Numbered from the stretch's first letter, positions 27,070 to 36,423 are shown. The stretch is DNA of 64,000 nucleotides from Burkholderia sp. Ac-20365 (GCF_017104715.1 NZ_JAAGPI010000010.1:1-64000); one strand, 5' to 3'. The notes: generated from the sequence alone by a model not told the origin. Numbers and translations are program-made.

Positions 27070-27800
27070 TTCTTGTCTGCGACGCTTGGTTTGGTTTGCT
27101 GGTGTTGTTGCTGGCATCCGCGTTTTGTTATCGGTTCTTCATGCGTTGCCCCTGTGCGGGGCGGCACCTACTTTTCTTTGCCGCGGCAAAGAAAAGTAGG
27201 CAAAAGAAAGCCGCTAACACCGCCAGCCCTTGTTCTTGCCTGAGGGCCCCCAACGATTCTTATCCTTCAAACGACATCACACTATTTCATTACCCGTTGC
27301 CAACGCTTCGAATTGACGCATCACCCGCTTCAATCACCTGTAGCGCCGCCAGCGGTAGCGAATGGTTGATGCCGCCCAGGTGGCAAACTGTGTGTCGGTC
27401 GTAGTGCTCCACACCTCAGCGCTTCTACGACACCGATCGTGTTTTTCAGTCCGGAGTGAAGTGCATACGGCGCGACAGCCTACACACCGTTTGCCGCTAT
27501 AGAACGCGCGCAATTCGACAACGCGTGCGGTGACGCGGGAGTGTGAAGCGGGTGATGAGCCAATTCGAAGCGTTGGCAACGGGCAGCGACTGGCAGAACG
27601 CCGTTTGAAGCGGAGGAACCGTTGGGGGCCCTCAGGCGGAGGTCAAGTACGGGCGGTGTTAGCCCGCTTTCTTTGCTTACTTTCTTTGCGGCGGCAAAGA
27701 AAGTAAGTGCCGCCCCGCACAGGGGCGACGCGTGAACAAGGCAAAACAAATCGCGGATGCCAGCGAAAACAAAACCAAACCACACCAACGTCAAAGACAA
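27070..27800. repeat. Large intergenic repeat element, copy A
   Basis: About 730 bp with no credible gene, between the SDR and acyl-CoA dehydrogenase genes. Layout: a GCCCC-TGTGC-GGGGC hairpin (27148-27162); a 34-nt perfect palindrome (27167-27200; half-site CCTACTTTTCTTTGCCG); a unique interior; a 17-bp dyad (27382-27398 and 27479-27495) with exactly 80 bp between its arms; a 32-nt palindrome with 14-bp arms (27676-27707); and an inverted GCCCC hairpin. The outer flanks are G/T-rich on the left and A/C-rich on the right. Copies B and C share all parts, but here the interior is inverted relative to the arms. Confidence 0.85.
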
Positions 27801-27826
27801 AACCCAAACAAAGGAACACACACATC

Positions 27827-29077
27827 ATGAACTTCGGCTACACAAAAAAAGTAGAAGACTTACGCGTACGCGTAAAAACCTTCATGGACAAGGAAATAGT
27901 CCCCCGCCACGCCCAGTGGCTAAGAGAAGTGCATGCGGGCAATTTCCCGCCATCCTTCATGGAAGAACTAAAAGCGAAAGCAAAAGCGGAGGGCCTCTGG
28001 AACCTCTTCCTGCCGCATCTGAAAGACGACGAACCCGGCACCCGCCTGACGAACCTCGAATACGCGCCACTGGCAGAAATCATGGGCCGAATCTCCTGGG
28101 CCCCGGAAGTCTTCAACTGCAACGCGCCGGACACCGGCAACATGGAACTACTCCACATGTTCGCCACGCCCGCGCAACGCGAAAAATGGCTCAACCCCTT
28201 GCTGGAAGGCAAAATCCGCTCAGCCTTCGCGATGACCGAACCCGACGTTCCGTCGTCGGATGCCACCAACATCACCACATCGATACGCCGCGACGGCGAC
28301 GACTACGTGATCAATGGCCGCAAATGGTTCATCACGAACGCAGCACATCCGGACTGCAAGATCTTCATCGTGATGGGCAAGACGAACCCGGACGCGGAAA
28401 CGCATCAGCAACAAAGCATGATCCTCGTGCCCGCACAAACGCCCGGCGTGAAAGTGATCCGCAACATCCCGGTGATGAATCACATCTCGCCCGAAGGCCA
28501 CTGCGAAATCACATTCACCAACGTGCGCGTGCCCGCCACGAATCTGCTCGGCGAAGAAGGCAGCGGCTTCGCGCTCGCTCAGGCGCGTCTCGGCCCGGGT
28601 CGCATCCATCACTGCATGCGCTCGATCGGCGCAGCCGAGCTCGCGCTCGAACTGATGATCGAACGCTCGCAGGAACGCAAGACCTTCGGCAAGTATCTGC
28701 ATCAGCACGGCACAGTCGGTGAATGGATCGCGAAGTCGCGCATCGAGATCGATCAGGCCCGCCTGCTCGTGCTCAAGACGGCGTGGCTCATCGATGAAGT
28801 GGGCGCGAAGGCTGCGCGCAAGGAAATTTCGATGATCAAGGCGCTCATCCCGCAACTGCATACGACCGTCTGCGATCGCGCGATGCAGGTGTTCGGCGCA
28901 ATGGGCCTGAGCCCCGATACGCCGCTCGCCGATCACTGGACCTGGGGCCGCGCGCTGCGTTACGCGGATGGCCCCGACGAAGTGCACCTGCAAGCCATCG
29001 CACGCATGGAGATCGCGCAAGGCAAGGAGACACTGGGCGCAGCCGCTGCGTACATGACCGCGCCGCCGCGCGACTAG
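27827..29077 (+). CDS. Acyl-CoA dehydrogenase (ACAD11/LvaC-like)
   Basis: 416 residues from MNFGYTKKVEDL, an FAD-dependent acyl-CoA dehydrogenase: FAMTEPDVPSSDATNI, WFITNAAHPDCK, RKTFGKYLHQHG and the C-terminal DGPDEVHLQAIARME. This branch (DGPDEVHxxxIA) is the one found fused to an APH kinase in ACAD10/11. AAGGAA lies 10 nt before the ATG. The gene follows the SDR by 760 bp of repeat element A, so it may still be part of that operon or have its own promoter. Confidence 0.92.
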   Translation: MNFGYTKKVEDLRVRVKTFMDKEIVPRHAQWLREVHAGNFPPSFMEELKAKAKAEGLWNLFLPHLKDDEPGTRLTNLEYAPLAEIMGRISWAPEVFNCNAPDTGNMELLHMFATPAQREKWLNPLLEGKIRSAFAMTEPDVPSSDATNITTSIRRDGDDYVINGRKWFITNAAHPDCKIFIVMGKTNPDAETHQQQSMILVPAQTPGVKVIRNIPVMNHISPEGHCEITFTNVRVPATNLLGEEGSGFALAQARLGPGRIHHCMRSIGAAELALELMIERSQERKTFGKYLHQHGTVGEWIAKSRIEIDQARLLVLKTAWLIDEVGAKAARKEISMIKALIPQLHTTVCDRAMQVFGAMGLSPDTPLADHWTWGRALRYADGPDEVHLQAIARMEIAQGKETLGAAAAYMTAPPRD

Positions 29078-29185
29078 CCGCGTCGGCATGCGTGGACGCG
29101 TCGTGAGTGTCGTCGGCCTCGTTACGCGGTCCGTCTATTATGATGTCGGGCCGTGCAACCATGGCATGGGACTGGAGACTGTGCG

Positions 29186-30097
29186 ATGCGTCCACCAAAG
29201 CTCGATCTGAACCTCTTCGTCGTATTCGAAGCGATCTACGACAAACGCAATCTGACGCGCGCGGCCGAAATGCTGTTCATCACGCAGCCCGCCGTCAGTA
29301 ATGCGCTCGCGCGCATGCGCAAGGCGTTCGACGATCCTCTCTTCGTCAGCACGCCGTCGGGCATGGTGCCGACGCCGCTGTCCGAGAACATCATCGGCCG
29401 GGTGCGCGAAGCGCTGCAATTGCTGGAGACGAGCGCCACGGAAGGCGACGTGTTCGTGCCCGCCGCGTCCGAACGCACCTTTCGCCTGAGTATGCCCGAC
29501 CTGACGGAGGCAATCCTGCTGCCCGCGCTCGGCGAAGTGCTGCAGCAACAGGCGCCTGGGATGCGCATCGAAAGTTATTTCACGCCGCGCAGCGAAGTGG
29601 CCGCCGCGCTCGCGACGGGCAAGATCGATTTCGCGATCGACGTGCCGCTCATCGACGATCCTCAACTGCATCAGATGCCGCTCGGCAGCGACCGTTACGC
29701 ATGCATGCTGCGCCACGATCATCCGTTCGCAAGCGACACGCTGACCATGGACGACTATCTCGCGCTTGGCCACATTCAGGTGTCGAGCCGCCGCCAGGGC
29801 AGCGGTCTCGTCGATGCCGAGCTGAGCAAGCTCGGCAGGCGCCGGCAGATGCAGATGCGCGTCCAGCATTACATGGTCGCGCCGCTCATCGCGCTGCGCA
29901 CCGATCTCGCGCTGACGGCACCCGTGCAACTGCTGCAACGCTACGACGCGCGCATTCTCGAACTGCCGTTCCCGCTCGCGCGGCTCGAATGGCATCTGTA
30001 CTGGCATCGCAGCGGCGAACAGGATCAGGCGAACCGCTGGGTGCGCGGCGAAGTCATCCGGTTGATGGCGGAGATGTCGGGGCAGGCGGCCGGTTAG
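29186..30097 (+). CDS. LysR-family transcriptional regulator
   Basis: 303 residues from MRPPKLDLNLFVVF: N-terminal helix-turn-helix (NLTRAAEMLFITQPAVSNALARMR) and a periplasmic-binding-like effector domain. GGAG lies 8 nt before the ATG. The N-terminus (DLNLFVVFEAIYDKRNLTRAAE) is of the NodD/PcpR branch. It may regulate the upstream catabolic genes, but it is on the same strand and its target is not visible. Confidence 0.9.
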   Translation: MRPPKLDLNLFVVFEAIYDKRNLTRAAEMLFITQPAVSNALARMRKAFDDPLFVSTPSGMVPTPLSENIIGRVREALQLLETSATEGDVFVPAASERTFRLSMPDLTEAILLPALGEVLQQQAPGMRIESYFTPRSEVAAALATGKIDFAIDVPLIDDPQLHQMPLGSDRYACMLRHDHPFASDTLTMDDYLALGHIQVSSRRQGSGLVDAELSKLGRRRQMQMRVQHYMVAPLIALRTDLALTAPVQLLQRYDARILELPFPLARLEWHLYWHRSGEQDQANRWVRGEVIRLMAEMSGQAAG

Positions 30098-30269
30098 AAG
30101 GACAACTGCAAGGCAAAAACGGCGGCAGCAACATCTGGTAAGGAACGGCCTGTTTTCACGGCTGTTCGCCGTATTGGAAATGGCCGCTTGCGGCGATCAT
30201 CGCTCGAATCCAAAGGCCCGCGTGCGCGTTGCGGGATGACCTGAGCGAATCATCGACGCAGAGAAAGAC

Positions 30270-31532
30270 GTGAATACCTTGTTCGCACGAACAGTGCTGT
30301 TATCGGTGGCGATGTTGCTGACCGTGCATCTCGGTTATCGGCTGATCGAGTCCGTTTCTTTAATCGCCGACGACGCCCCTTTTAGTGCGCCGCCCGCAGG
30401 CGCGTCGTGCGCTGCGACCGAGGACACCGTCCTCGACGCCAGCGACACCACAGGCATCGGCCCCGCGCTGTCCATCCGCCCGCGCCTCGTCGATCTCGGC
30501 GCGCCCGTCGCGCCGAGGCTGCGCACGGCCGTGTGGAGCGCCGCTCCGATGTCCACGTCGATGAGCGCGCTCGTGCTGGCCGACACAAGCTCTCCCGATA
30601 CATGGGACGAGACGCCCTTCTATCTCGCTTACGACCCGCGCTTTGCGCCGCTCATCCTGTCGCTGCCTGCCGCGTTGATCGCGCTGTGCGCGTACTGGTT
30701 CTGCCAGACGCGGCGCAACCTGTGCGAGCTCGCGCAGATGGCGCGCGACGCGGAACCCGGCAGCGCCGCGCTGCGCGCACCCGATCGCGGCGCAGGCGAT
30801 GTGCGCCGCGTGGCGCGCGCGCTGAACGATCTGATGGGCCGTCACAGCCAGGCACTCGACGAACAGTCGACCGCGCTCGCCGCGTTTTCGCGGCAGATCG
30901 ATGCGCGCGTCGCCCGGCTGCGCGCACGGGCGTTGAACGTCGCGCAATGGCACAAGCGTGTTGGTTTTATCGAAGATATCGATCTGTTCTCGAACGTCGC
31001 GCGGCAGTTCGTCGATATCGCAGGTCGCGGCGAGACGCAGGCGGCGCACGTATGCGTCGATGCGTGGCTGCGCGACCGCTTCGTGCACGGCGCGACGCTC
31101 GACGACACGAAAATCGTGCTGCGGCTCAATGCCGGCGCGGACTTCACGCTGCCGCGCAACGCGCTGGAGCGCCTCGTCGGCAATCTGGTCGGCAATGCGC
31201 TCGCGCACGGCGCGCCGCCCATCGAAATCTGCACGACACGCGGCCTGCGCACGTGGATGCTGAGCGTGCGCGATCATGGCAAGGGCATCAGCGAAAACGA
31301 CCTTGCCGCGGCGACGAGGCCGTTCATGCGGCTGGCGTCGAACGAATCGAACGAGTCAAACGAAAGGCGCGACGAAGTGCACAACGGGCTCGACGAACAC
31401 TGGGGACTCGGGCTGACGATCGTCGGCCGGCTCGCACAGCGTTGCGGCGCGAAACTCAAGCTCGGCAATCATCCCGAAGGCGGACTGTGGGCGCGCGTGA
31501 TCGTGTCGATGCACAAGGCGCGCTTGCACTGA
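30270..31532 (+). CDS. EnvZ-like sensor kinase lacking the phospho-acceptor His
   Basis: 420 residues. Membrane helices lie at about 7-25 and 125-145, with a periplasmic domain of about 100 residues between. A HAMP-like linker leads to a dimerisation region where the H-box (typically FSHDLRTPLTRLRLR) reads FSRQIDARVARLRAR at 206-220, so the His is Arg208. The ATP-binding domain keeps the N-box Asn309 (GNLVGNALAHG), G1 DHGKG (335-339), the F-box and G2 GLGL (379-382). No response regulator gene is adjacent. A degenerate ESNESNE repeat lies in the ATP lid. Confidence 0.8.
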   Translation: MNTLFARTVLLSVAMLLTVHLGYRLIESVSLIADDAPFSAPPAGASCAATEDTVLDASDTTGIGPALSIRPRLVDLGAPVAPRLRTAVWSAAPMSTSMSALVLADTSSPDTWDETPFYLAYDPRFAPLILSLPAALIALCAYWFCQTRRNLCELAQMARDAEPGSAALRAPDRGAGDVRRVARALNDLMGRHSQALDEQSTALAAFSRQIDARVARLRARALNVAQWHKRVGFIEDIDLFSNVARQFVDIAGRGETQAAHVCVDAWLRDRFVHGATLDDTKIVLRLNAGADFTLPRNALERLVGNLVGNALAHGAPPIEICTTRGLRTWMLSVRDHGKGISENDLAAATRPFMRLASNESNESNERRDEVHNGLDEHWGLGLTIVGRLAQRCGAKLKLGNHPEGGLWARVIVSMHKARLH

Positions 31533-31676
31533 ATCCGCGATTATTCCGGTCGAACACGAAAGGACTAAGGCTCTCTTAAGGACATGCCTACTAGTCTGTG
31601 GCCTTTGCGCCGCGCGGCTGCCCACAGCAGCCATGCCGCCGCGCCTCCGGTCCACTCTCTTTCGCGCCCGACCCCA

Positions 31677-32432
31677 ATGGATAAAGCCAAAAACGCTGTC
31701 GCCAAGGTTCCCGAACTGACCATCGCCTTCTGGCTCATCAAGATCGCCGCCACCACGCTCGGCGAGACGGGCGGCGATGCTGCGTCGATGTCGATGAATC
31801 TCGGCTATCTCGTCAGCACGATCATCTTCGCCGTCATTTTCCTCGTCGCCGTGATCGCGCAGATCAAGGCGGACCGCTTCAATCCCGTGCTGTACTGGGT
31901 CACGATCATCGCGACGACCACAGTCGGCACCACACTCGCCGACTTCGCCGACCGCTCGCTCGGCATCGGCTACGCGGGCGGCAGCGCGCTGCTGCTGTGC
32001 CTGCTGATTGCGTCGCTGATCATCTGGTATTGGGCGATGGGGTCGGTGTCCGTCACGACCGTGTCGTCCGCCAAAGCCGAAATGTTCTACTGGGTGACGA
32101 TAATGTTCTCCCAGACGCTGGGCACCGCGCTCGGCGACTGGACCGCCGACACCCAGGGCCTCGGTTACGCGGGTGCGGCGCTGATTTTCGGCGGCCTGCT
32201 GCTCGCGCTCGTCATCGCGTACTACGCGACGCGGACTCCGCGCACGCTGCTGTTCTGGGCCGCTTTTATCCTGACGCGCCCGCTCGGCGCGGTGGTCGGT
32301 GATTTTCTCGACAAGCCGGTCGACCACGGCGGCCTGGCGCTGAGCCGGTACGGCGCATCGATTGCGCTCGTGCTGTTCATTCTGGTTTGCGGGACGGTTT
32401 TCCGGCAGCGACCGGCACAGGTCTCGCACTAG
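31677..32432 (+). CDS. COG4705-type membrane protein built of four repeats
   Basis: 251 residues from MDKAKNAVAK, with eight or so membrane helices arranged as four repeats of about 55 residues. The repeated motif is T-L/V-G-x-x-x-x-D: TTLGETGGD, TTVGTTLAD, QTLGTALGD and RPLGAVVGD, each after a WxxxI/F-rich helix. The conserved Gly/Thr/Asp loops would line a pseudo-fourfold centre, suggesting a transport or cofactor-binding role; none is established to my knowledge. The region before the Met is Pro/Ala/His-rich and probably untranslated. Confidence 0.8.
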   Translation: MDKAKNAVAKVPELTIAFWLIKIAATTLGETGGDAASMSMNLGYLVSTIIFAVIFLVAVIAQIKADRFNPVLYWVTIIATTTVGTTLADFADRSLGIGYAGGSALLLCLLIASLIIWYWAMGSVSVTTVSSAKAEMFYWVTIMFSQTLGTALGDWTADTQGLGYAGAALIFGGLLLALVIAYYATRTPRTLLFWAAFILTRPLGAVVGDFLDKPVDHGGLALSRYGASIALVLFILVCGTVFRQRPAQVSH

Positions 32433-32465
32433 CTAGCGGGTCAAGGCGCGGGCGGCCCGCGCTGT

Positions 32466-32717
32466 TCAGTTCGTGTCGGTGCGTGTGTGCGTGCAATCGT
32501 CCGGGCGATGCTTGCTGCCCCGCTCGGCCATCGGCACCTTGCAGTTGTCGACGCGCTGGTCGTCGCTGGCCTTGTCGCCCAGGCGCTCCTTGAGCGTTTT
32601 GGGCTCGCTTGCCGCGGCATCGACGGCGCTGGCCGCTTGCGCCGTTATCGCACTGCCCGCCGCCAAGAAAACGATAAAAGCGGCACACGCACTCGCGACG
32701 GCAGACATTGACGGCAT
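32466..32717 (-). CDS. Small exported protein, unknown
   Basis: 83 residues from MPSMSAVASACA. The signal peptide ends near TAQAAS, followed by a short polar domain with two Cys (RVDNCKVP and RPDDCTHT). GAGGAG lies 8 nt before the chosen ATG. No family recognised. It is convergent with the COG4705 gene, and its promoter would overlap the gap that also holds the Fur site. Confidence 0.65.
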   Translation of the reverse strand: MPSMSAVASACAAFIVFLAAGSAITAQAASAVDAAASEPKTLKERLGDKASDDQRVDNCKVPMAERGSKHRPDDCTHTRTDTN

Positions 32718-32867
32718 CACGCGCACTCCTCTAGCTGTTGCCCAATCTTAGTTCACGCGGTAGCCGGGAAGATTGCTTACCAATTCTTCCGCGCGCATTC
32801 ACCTCGTCCCTACCCCATTTCCCAATCCACAACGCTAACCCTACGAAAAACAAGGGAATCGCTTTCA

Positions 32868-32886
32868 AATGATATTGATTCGCATT
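32868..32886. promoter_or_regulatory. Fur box upstream of TonB receptor
   Basis: AATGATATTGATTCGCATT closely resembles the Burkholderia-type Fur site AATGATAATNATTCGCATT. It lies about 130 bp before the TonB-receptor ATG. Iron repression of the receptor/PepSY operon is therefore expected. Confidence 0.7.
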
Positions 32887-33013
32887 ACAATCGCGCCCGC
32901 CGTTGGAACAACATTTCGTAACATTTACGGAAGGATCGCTCCGCGCGCGCTCACGCTCGCAGAGCGGACCAGGCGCGGCATCCTCCGGGACCAGAACCAG
33001 GACACTCGGAATC

Positions 33014-35167
33014 ATGGCCTTTGCCGCCCGCCGGAGCATCGACTCAGTCAGCAAGCTCCACTGTTTTGCGGCCGTCGCCGCACTCGCCTTTCTCACGCTG
33101 CCTGACTGCGCGTCGGCGCAGGACGAGCAAAACGAGCAGGACAAACCCGCCGCCGCTGCATCGAACGCATCGGATAGCAAGACGACCACGCTCGATTCGA
33201 TCACCGTGTCCGGCGACTGGCTCGGCACCGGCTTGCAGAACAGCGTGAAGACGTTCCCCGGCGCGCGTACCGTGGTCGACAAGGAGCAGATCGAAGCCAG
33301 CGGCGCGACCAGCATCGGCGATGTGATGCGCCGCATTCCCGGCGTGCAGTCGACCGACAACTCCGGCACGGCCGGCAGCCAGATCTCGCTGAACATCGGC
33401 GTGCGTGGTTTGACGGGGCGCTACACGCCGCGCTCGACGGTGCTGCTCGACGGCATTCCGATGGCCGTTGCGCCGTACGGCCAACCGCAGCTGTCATTCG
33501 CGCCGATCAGCCTCGGCAACATCGAAACCATCGACGTCGTGCGCAGCGGCGGCACCGTGCGCTACGGCCCGCAAAACGTGGGCGGCGTGATCAACTTCCG
33601 CACGCGCGAGATTCCGGACAAGTCCGGTCTGACAGCCGATGCCTCCGTGCGCGAAAACATCTACACCGCAGGCGGCGGCAGCAACACGCAGTACAACACC
33701 TTCCTCGGCACGCAGCTCGACAACGGCCTCGGCGTCGCGCTGCTGTATTCGGGCATGACCGGCCGCGACTGGCGCGACGGCAGCGACGAGCGCGTCAACG
33801 ATCTCGCGCTCAAATGGCGTTTCGAACTCACGCCGACGTCCGAGCTGTACGGCAAGTTTTCGTACTACGACGTGAAGTCACGCACGCCGGGCGGCCTGAC
33901 GGTCGCGCAATACAACCAGGACCCGTTCCAGAACACGCGCCCGACCGACTACTGGCAAGGCGAGCGCAAAGCGGTCGAAGTCGGCTATATCAACACGTTC
34001 AACGCGAACCAGGAATTCGAAGTCCGCGCGTGGTACAACGAGGCCAACCGCACCAGCGCGCTGATCAACGCAGCCGGCACGCAGCTGCAATACCAGCCGC
34101 GCAACTACAACACCACAGGCGTCGAGCCGCGCTTCACACAGCGCTTCACGCTCGGTCCGGTCCAGCAGGACGTGACGGTCGGCTATCGCTACATCCGCGA
34201 GCGTGGCGACGACAACAGCTACAACCAGTCGATCGCCACCGGCATCATCGGCCCAACGGCCACCTTCGAAAATTCGACCGATGCGCACGCCGTCTACCTC
34301 GACGACCGCATCGCGCTGGGCCGCTGGCGTCTGACGCCTGGCATCCGTTTCGAGCATATCGAATCGACTCGCCGCGACGACACGCTCAAGCAGAACTTCG
34401 ACACGCTCAACAACAAGGCGCTGCCTGCTGTGAGCCTCGAGTATCTGTGGAACTCGTCGCTGACGCTGTTCACGGATTACAGCGTGTCGTTCGGTCCTGT
34501 GCAGAATCTGCAGCTGAACTCGCAGTCGGCGACGAACCCGTTGCAGCCGGAAGTCGCGAAGACTTTCGAAGTCGGTGCGCGCTGGACGAGCAAGCGCATT
34601 CACGCGGAAATCACCGCGTTCAACATGCGCTTCGACAACCAGATCCTGCAGGTGCCGGGCGTCGTGCCCGCGACGTTCCAGAACATCGGCGCGACGCATC
34701 ATCAGGGCATCGAAACCGCGATCGACTACGCGTTCGATGAAGACAGCGTGTTGCGGGGCCTCGATGCGTACGCGAACTTCACGTACACGAAGGCGATCCA
34801 GGAATCGGGCGCGACGGCGGGTCTCGATGTGCCGTTCTATTCGCGCATCACCGACACGATGGGTCTGAAGTACGAAACGCACGGCTGGACCTTCAACCTG
34901 TCGACGACGCATCAGACTTCGCAGTACTCGGACCTGCAGAACACGGTCAACGAGAACGCTGCAGCGACGACAGGCCGCGTGCCGGGCTTCCGCACGTACA
35001 ACTTCCAGGCCGACTGGAAGATTCCGAACTGGAAGGGCAGCACGCTGACGGTGGGCCTGAACAACTTCACGGACAAGCGCTACTACACGCGTAACGTCGA
35101 CGGCAATCCGGGCCGTATGGTCGGCGCGCCGCGCATGGTGTACGTGCAAGGCCACTTCATCTACTGA
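33014..35167 (+). CDS. TonB-dependent receptor (FecA-like, without signalling domain)
   Basis: 717 residues. The signal peptide ends near CASA-QD (about 36). A TonB-box-like TLDSITVSG at about 59-66 follows a Ser/Ala linker. The plug has IPGVQSTDNSG, RGLTGRYTPRSTVLLDGIP and VRYGPQNVGGVINF, then a 22-strand barrel ending in GHFIY with the terminal aromatic. The plug resembles ferric-dicitrate receptors, but no N-terminal STN domain and no fecIR genes are present. Regulated by the upstream Fur box. Substrate probably a ferric chelate. Confidence 0.92.
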   Translation: MAFAARRSIDSVSKLHCFAAVAALAFLTLPDCASAQDEQNEQDKPAAAASNASDSKTTTLDSITVSGDWLGTGLQNSVKTFPGARTVVDKEQIEASGATSIGDVMRRIPGVQSTDNSGTAGSQISLNIGVRGLTGRYTPRSTVLLDGIPMAVAPYGQPQLSFAPISLGNIETIDVVRSGGTVRYGPQNVGGVINFRTREIPDKSGLTADASVRENIYTAGGGSNTQYNTFLGTQLDNGLGVALLYSGMTGRDWRDGSDERVNDLALKWRFELTPTSELYGKFSYYDVKSRTPGGLTVAQYNQDPFQNTRPTDYWQGERKAVEVGYINTFNANQEFEVRAWYNEANRTSALINAAGTQLQYQPRNYNTTGVEPRFTQRFTLGPVQQDVTVGYRYIRERGDDNSYNQSIATGIIGPTATFENSTDAHAVYLDDRIALGRWRLTPGIRFEHIESTRRDDTLKQNFDTLNNKALPAVSLEYLWNSSLTLFTDYSVSFGPVQNLQLNSQSATNPLQPEVAKTFEVGARWTSKRIHAEITAFNMRFDNQILQVPGVVPATFQNIGATHHQGIETAIDYAFDEDSVLRGLDAYANFTYTKAIQESGATAGLDVPFYSRITDTMGLKYETHGWTFNLSTTHQTSQYSDLQNTVNENAAATTGRVPGFRTYNFQADWKIPNWKGSTLTVGLNNFTDKRYYTRNVDGNPGRMVGAPRMVYVQGHFIY

Positions 35168-35169
35168 CG

Positions 35170-36324
35170 ATGCAAGCAACCTCGCCCACTAATAGAGCCG
35201 CCATGCCGCGCCTTCGACATTACTGGGTCGTCGCGCACCGCTGGTTCGCACTGTCGGTGGGCTGGGTGCTCGCGCTGATGGGCATCACGGGCGCGCTGCT
35301 GCTGATCGCTGCGCCGCTCGACGAGCATCTGCATCCTGAGCTGTTTCGCGTCGCCGTGCCTTCGCAGAGCGACACGACCGTTTCGCTCGAACGCGTGCGG
35401 CAACATCTCGCGAGCGAGTTCGGGCCGCGCGCCGCGCTGTCGTTTCATCCGCCGCGCACTGCGCAGCAAAGTCTCGAAGTGACCGTGCGCGGCAAATGGC
35501 AAGGCGCTGTCTACATCGATCCGTACACAGGCCGCGAACTCGGTCGGCGCGCGCAAACGGAAGGCTTCTTCAATCTGCTCTTCAAGCTGCATAGCTCGCT
35601 GCTGCTCGATCAAACGGGCAAGCCGCTGCTCGCGTGTGTCGCGCTGTGCTATCTGCTGATGCTGATATCCGGCCTCGTATTGTGGTGGCCGCGCGCGGGC
35701 ATCAAGACATGGCGCATCGAATTGCGGCGCGGACGCACGCGGGCGCTGTATGACCTGCATCGTGTGGGCGGCGCATCTCTGGGACTCGTCATTGCGTTGT
35801 CCGTTGCGACCGGCGCATATATGGCATGGCGGCCGCTCGGTGGCTGGGTCACTACCTTGAGCGGCGCTCATCCGATGCGTGCACCGTCTTTGCCTGCACA
35901 CGCTTCTCACGCACAGCGAATGCTGCCCGTCGACACGCTCATCGCCCGTGCACACGAGCAGTTTCCCGACGGCCAGATCAACATCGTGCAGTTGCCCCCG
36001 AAAGCCGACACGCCGTTGCGCGTGCGCATGCGTCTTCCCGACGACCCGCACCCGAACGGCCTGACTTCGGTCTGGCTCGATCCTTACTCAGGCAAGGTCC
36101 TCGCGGCCCAACGCTGGGATCAGCTCGATCCAGGCGCGCGTGCTGTGTCGGTGATTTATCCATTGCATACGGGCGAACTGGGCGGACTGCCGCTGATGAT
36201 CGTGCTGGGAATCGGCGGCCTCGCGCTGTTCGGGCTATCGGTGACGGGCATCTGGCAATGGTGGCGGCGGCGCAAGGCACGCCATCACGCACGCCGCGTA
36301 TCTGGCGCGGCACAGCGGCCATAG
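35170..36324 (+). CDS. PepSY-associated iron-regulated membrane protein
   Basis: 384 residues starting 2 nt after the receptor stop. Four main membrane helices: HRWFALSVGWVLALMGITG, around 155-175, around 205-225, and a C-terminal LGIGGLALFGLSVTGIWQW. Two PepSY-like periplasmic stretches carry VYIDPYTGREL and SVWLDPYSGKVL. Such proteins (PiuB type) accompany siderophore receptors and may reduce or release iron in the periplasm. Conserved His in HRWF, LHSSLL, DLHRVGG and YPLHTGEL could bind haem. Confidence 0.88.
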   Translation: MQATSPTNRAAMPRLRHYWVVAHRWFALSVGWVLALMGITGALLLIAAPLDEHLHPELFRVAVPSQSDTTVSLERVRQHLASEFGPRAALSFHPPRTAQQSLEVTVRGKWQGAVYIDPYTGRELGRRAQTEGFFNLLFKLHSSLLLDQTGKPLLACVALCYLLMLISGLVLWWPRAGIKTWRIELRRGRTRALYDLHRVGGASLGLVIALSVATGAYMAWRPLGGWVTTLSGAHPMRAPSLPAHASHAQRMLPVDTLIARAHEQFPDGQINIVQLPPKADTPLRVRMRLPDDPHPNGLTSVWLDPYSGKVLAAQRWDQLDPGARAVSVIYPLHTGELGGLPLMIVLGIGGLALFGLSVTGIWQWWRRRKARHHARRVSGAAQRP

Positions 36325-36423
36325 CGTCGAAACTGCTTTGATTCTGACCATTGATTGGTTCGCTCGCGCGATCGGCTTCGCTACATTGAACGCTTCGATC
36401 ACGATCCACCGCGAGGACGATCC

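Noticed and set aside
33878..35179. 433-codon minus-strand frame
   Set aside because: Shadow of the TonB-dependent receptor; composition resembles mirrored receptor codons and has no ribosome site.
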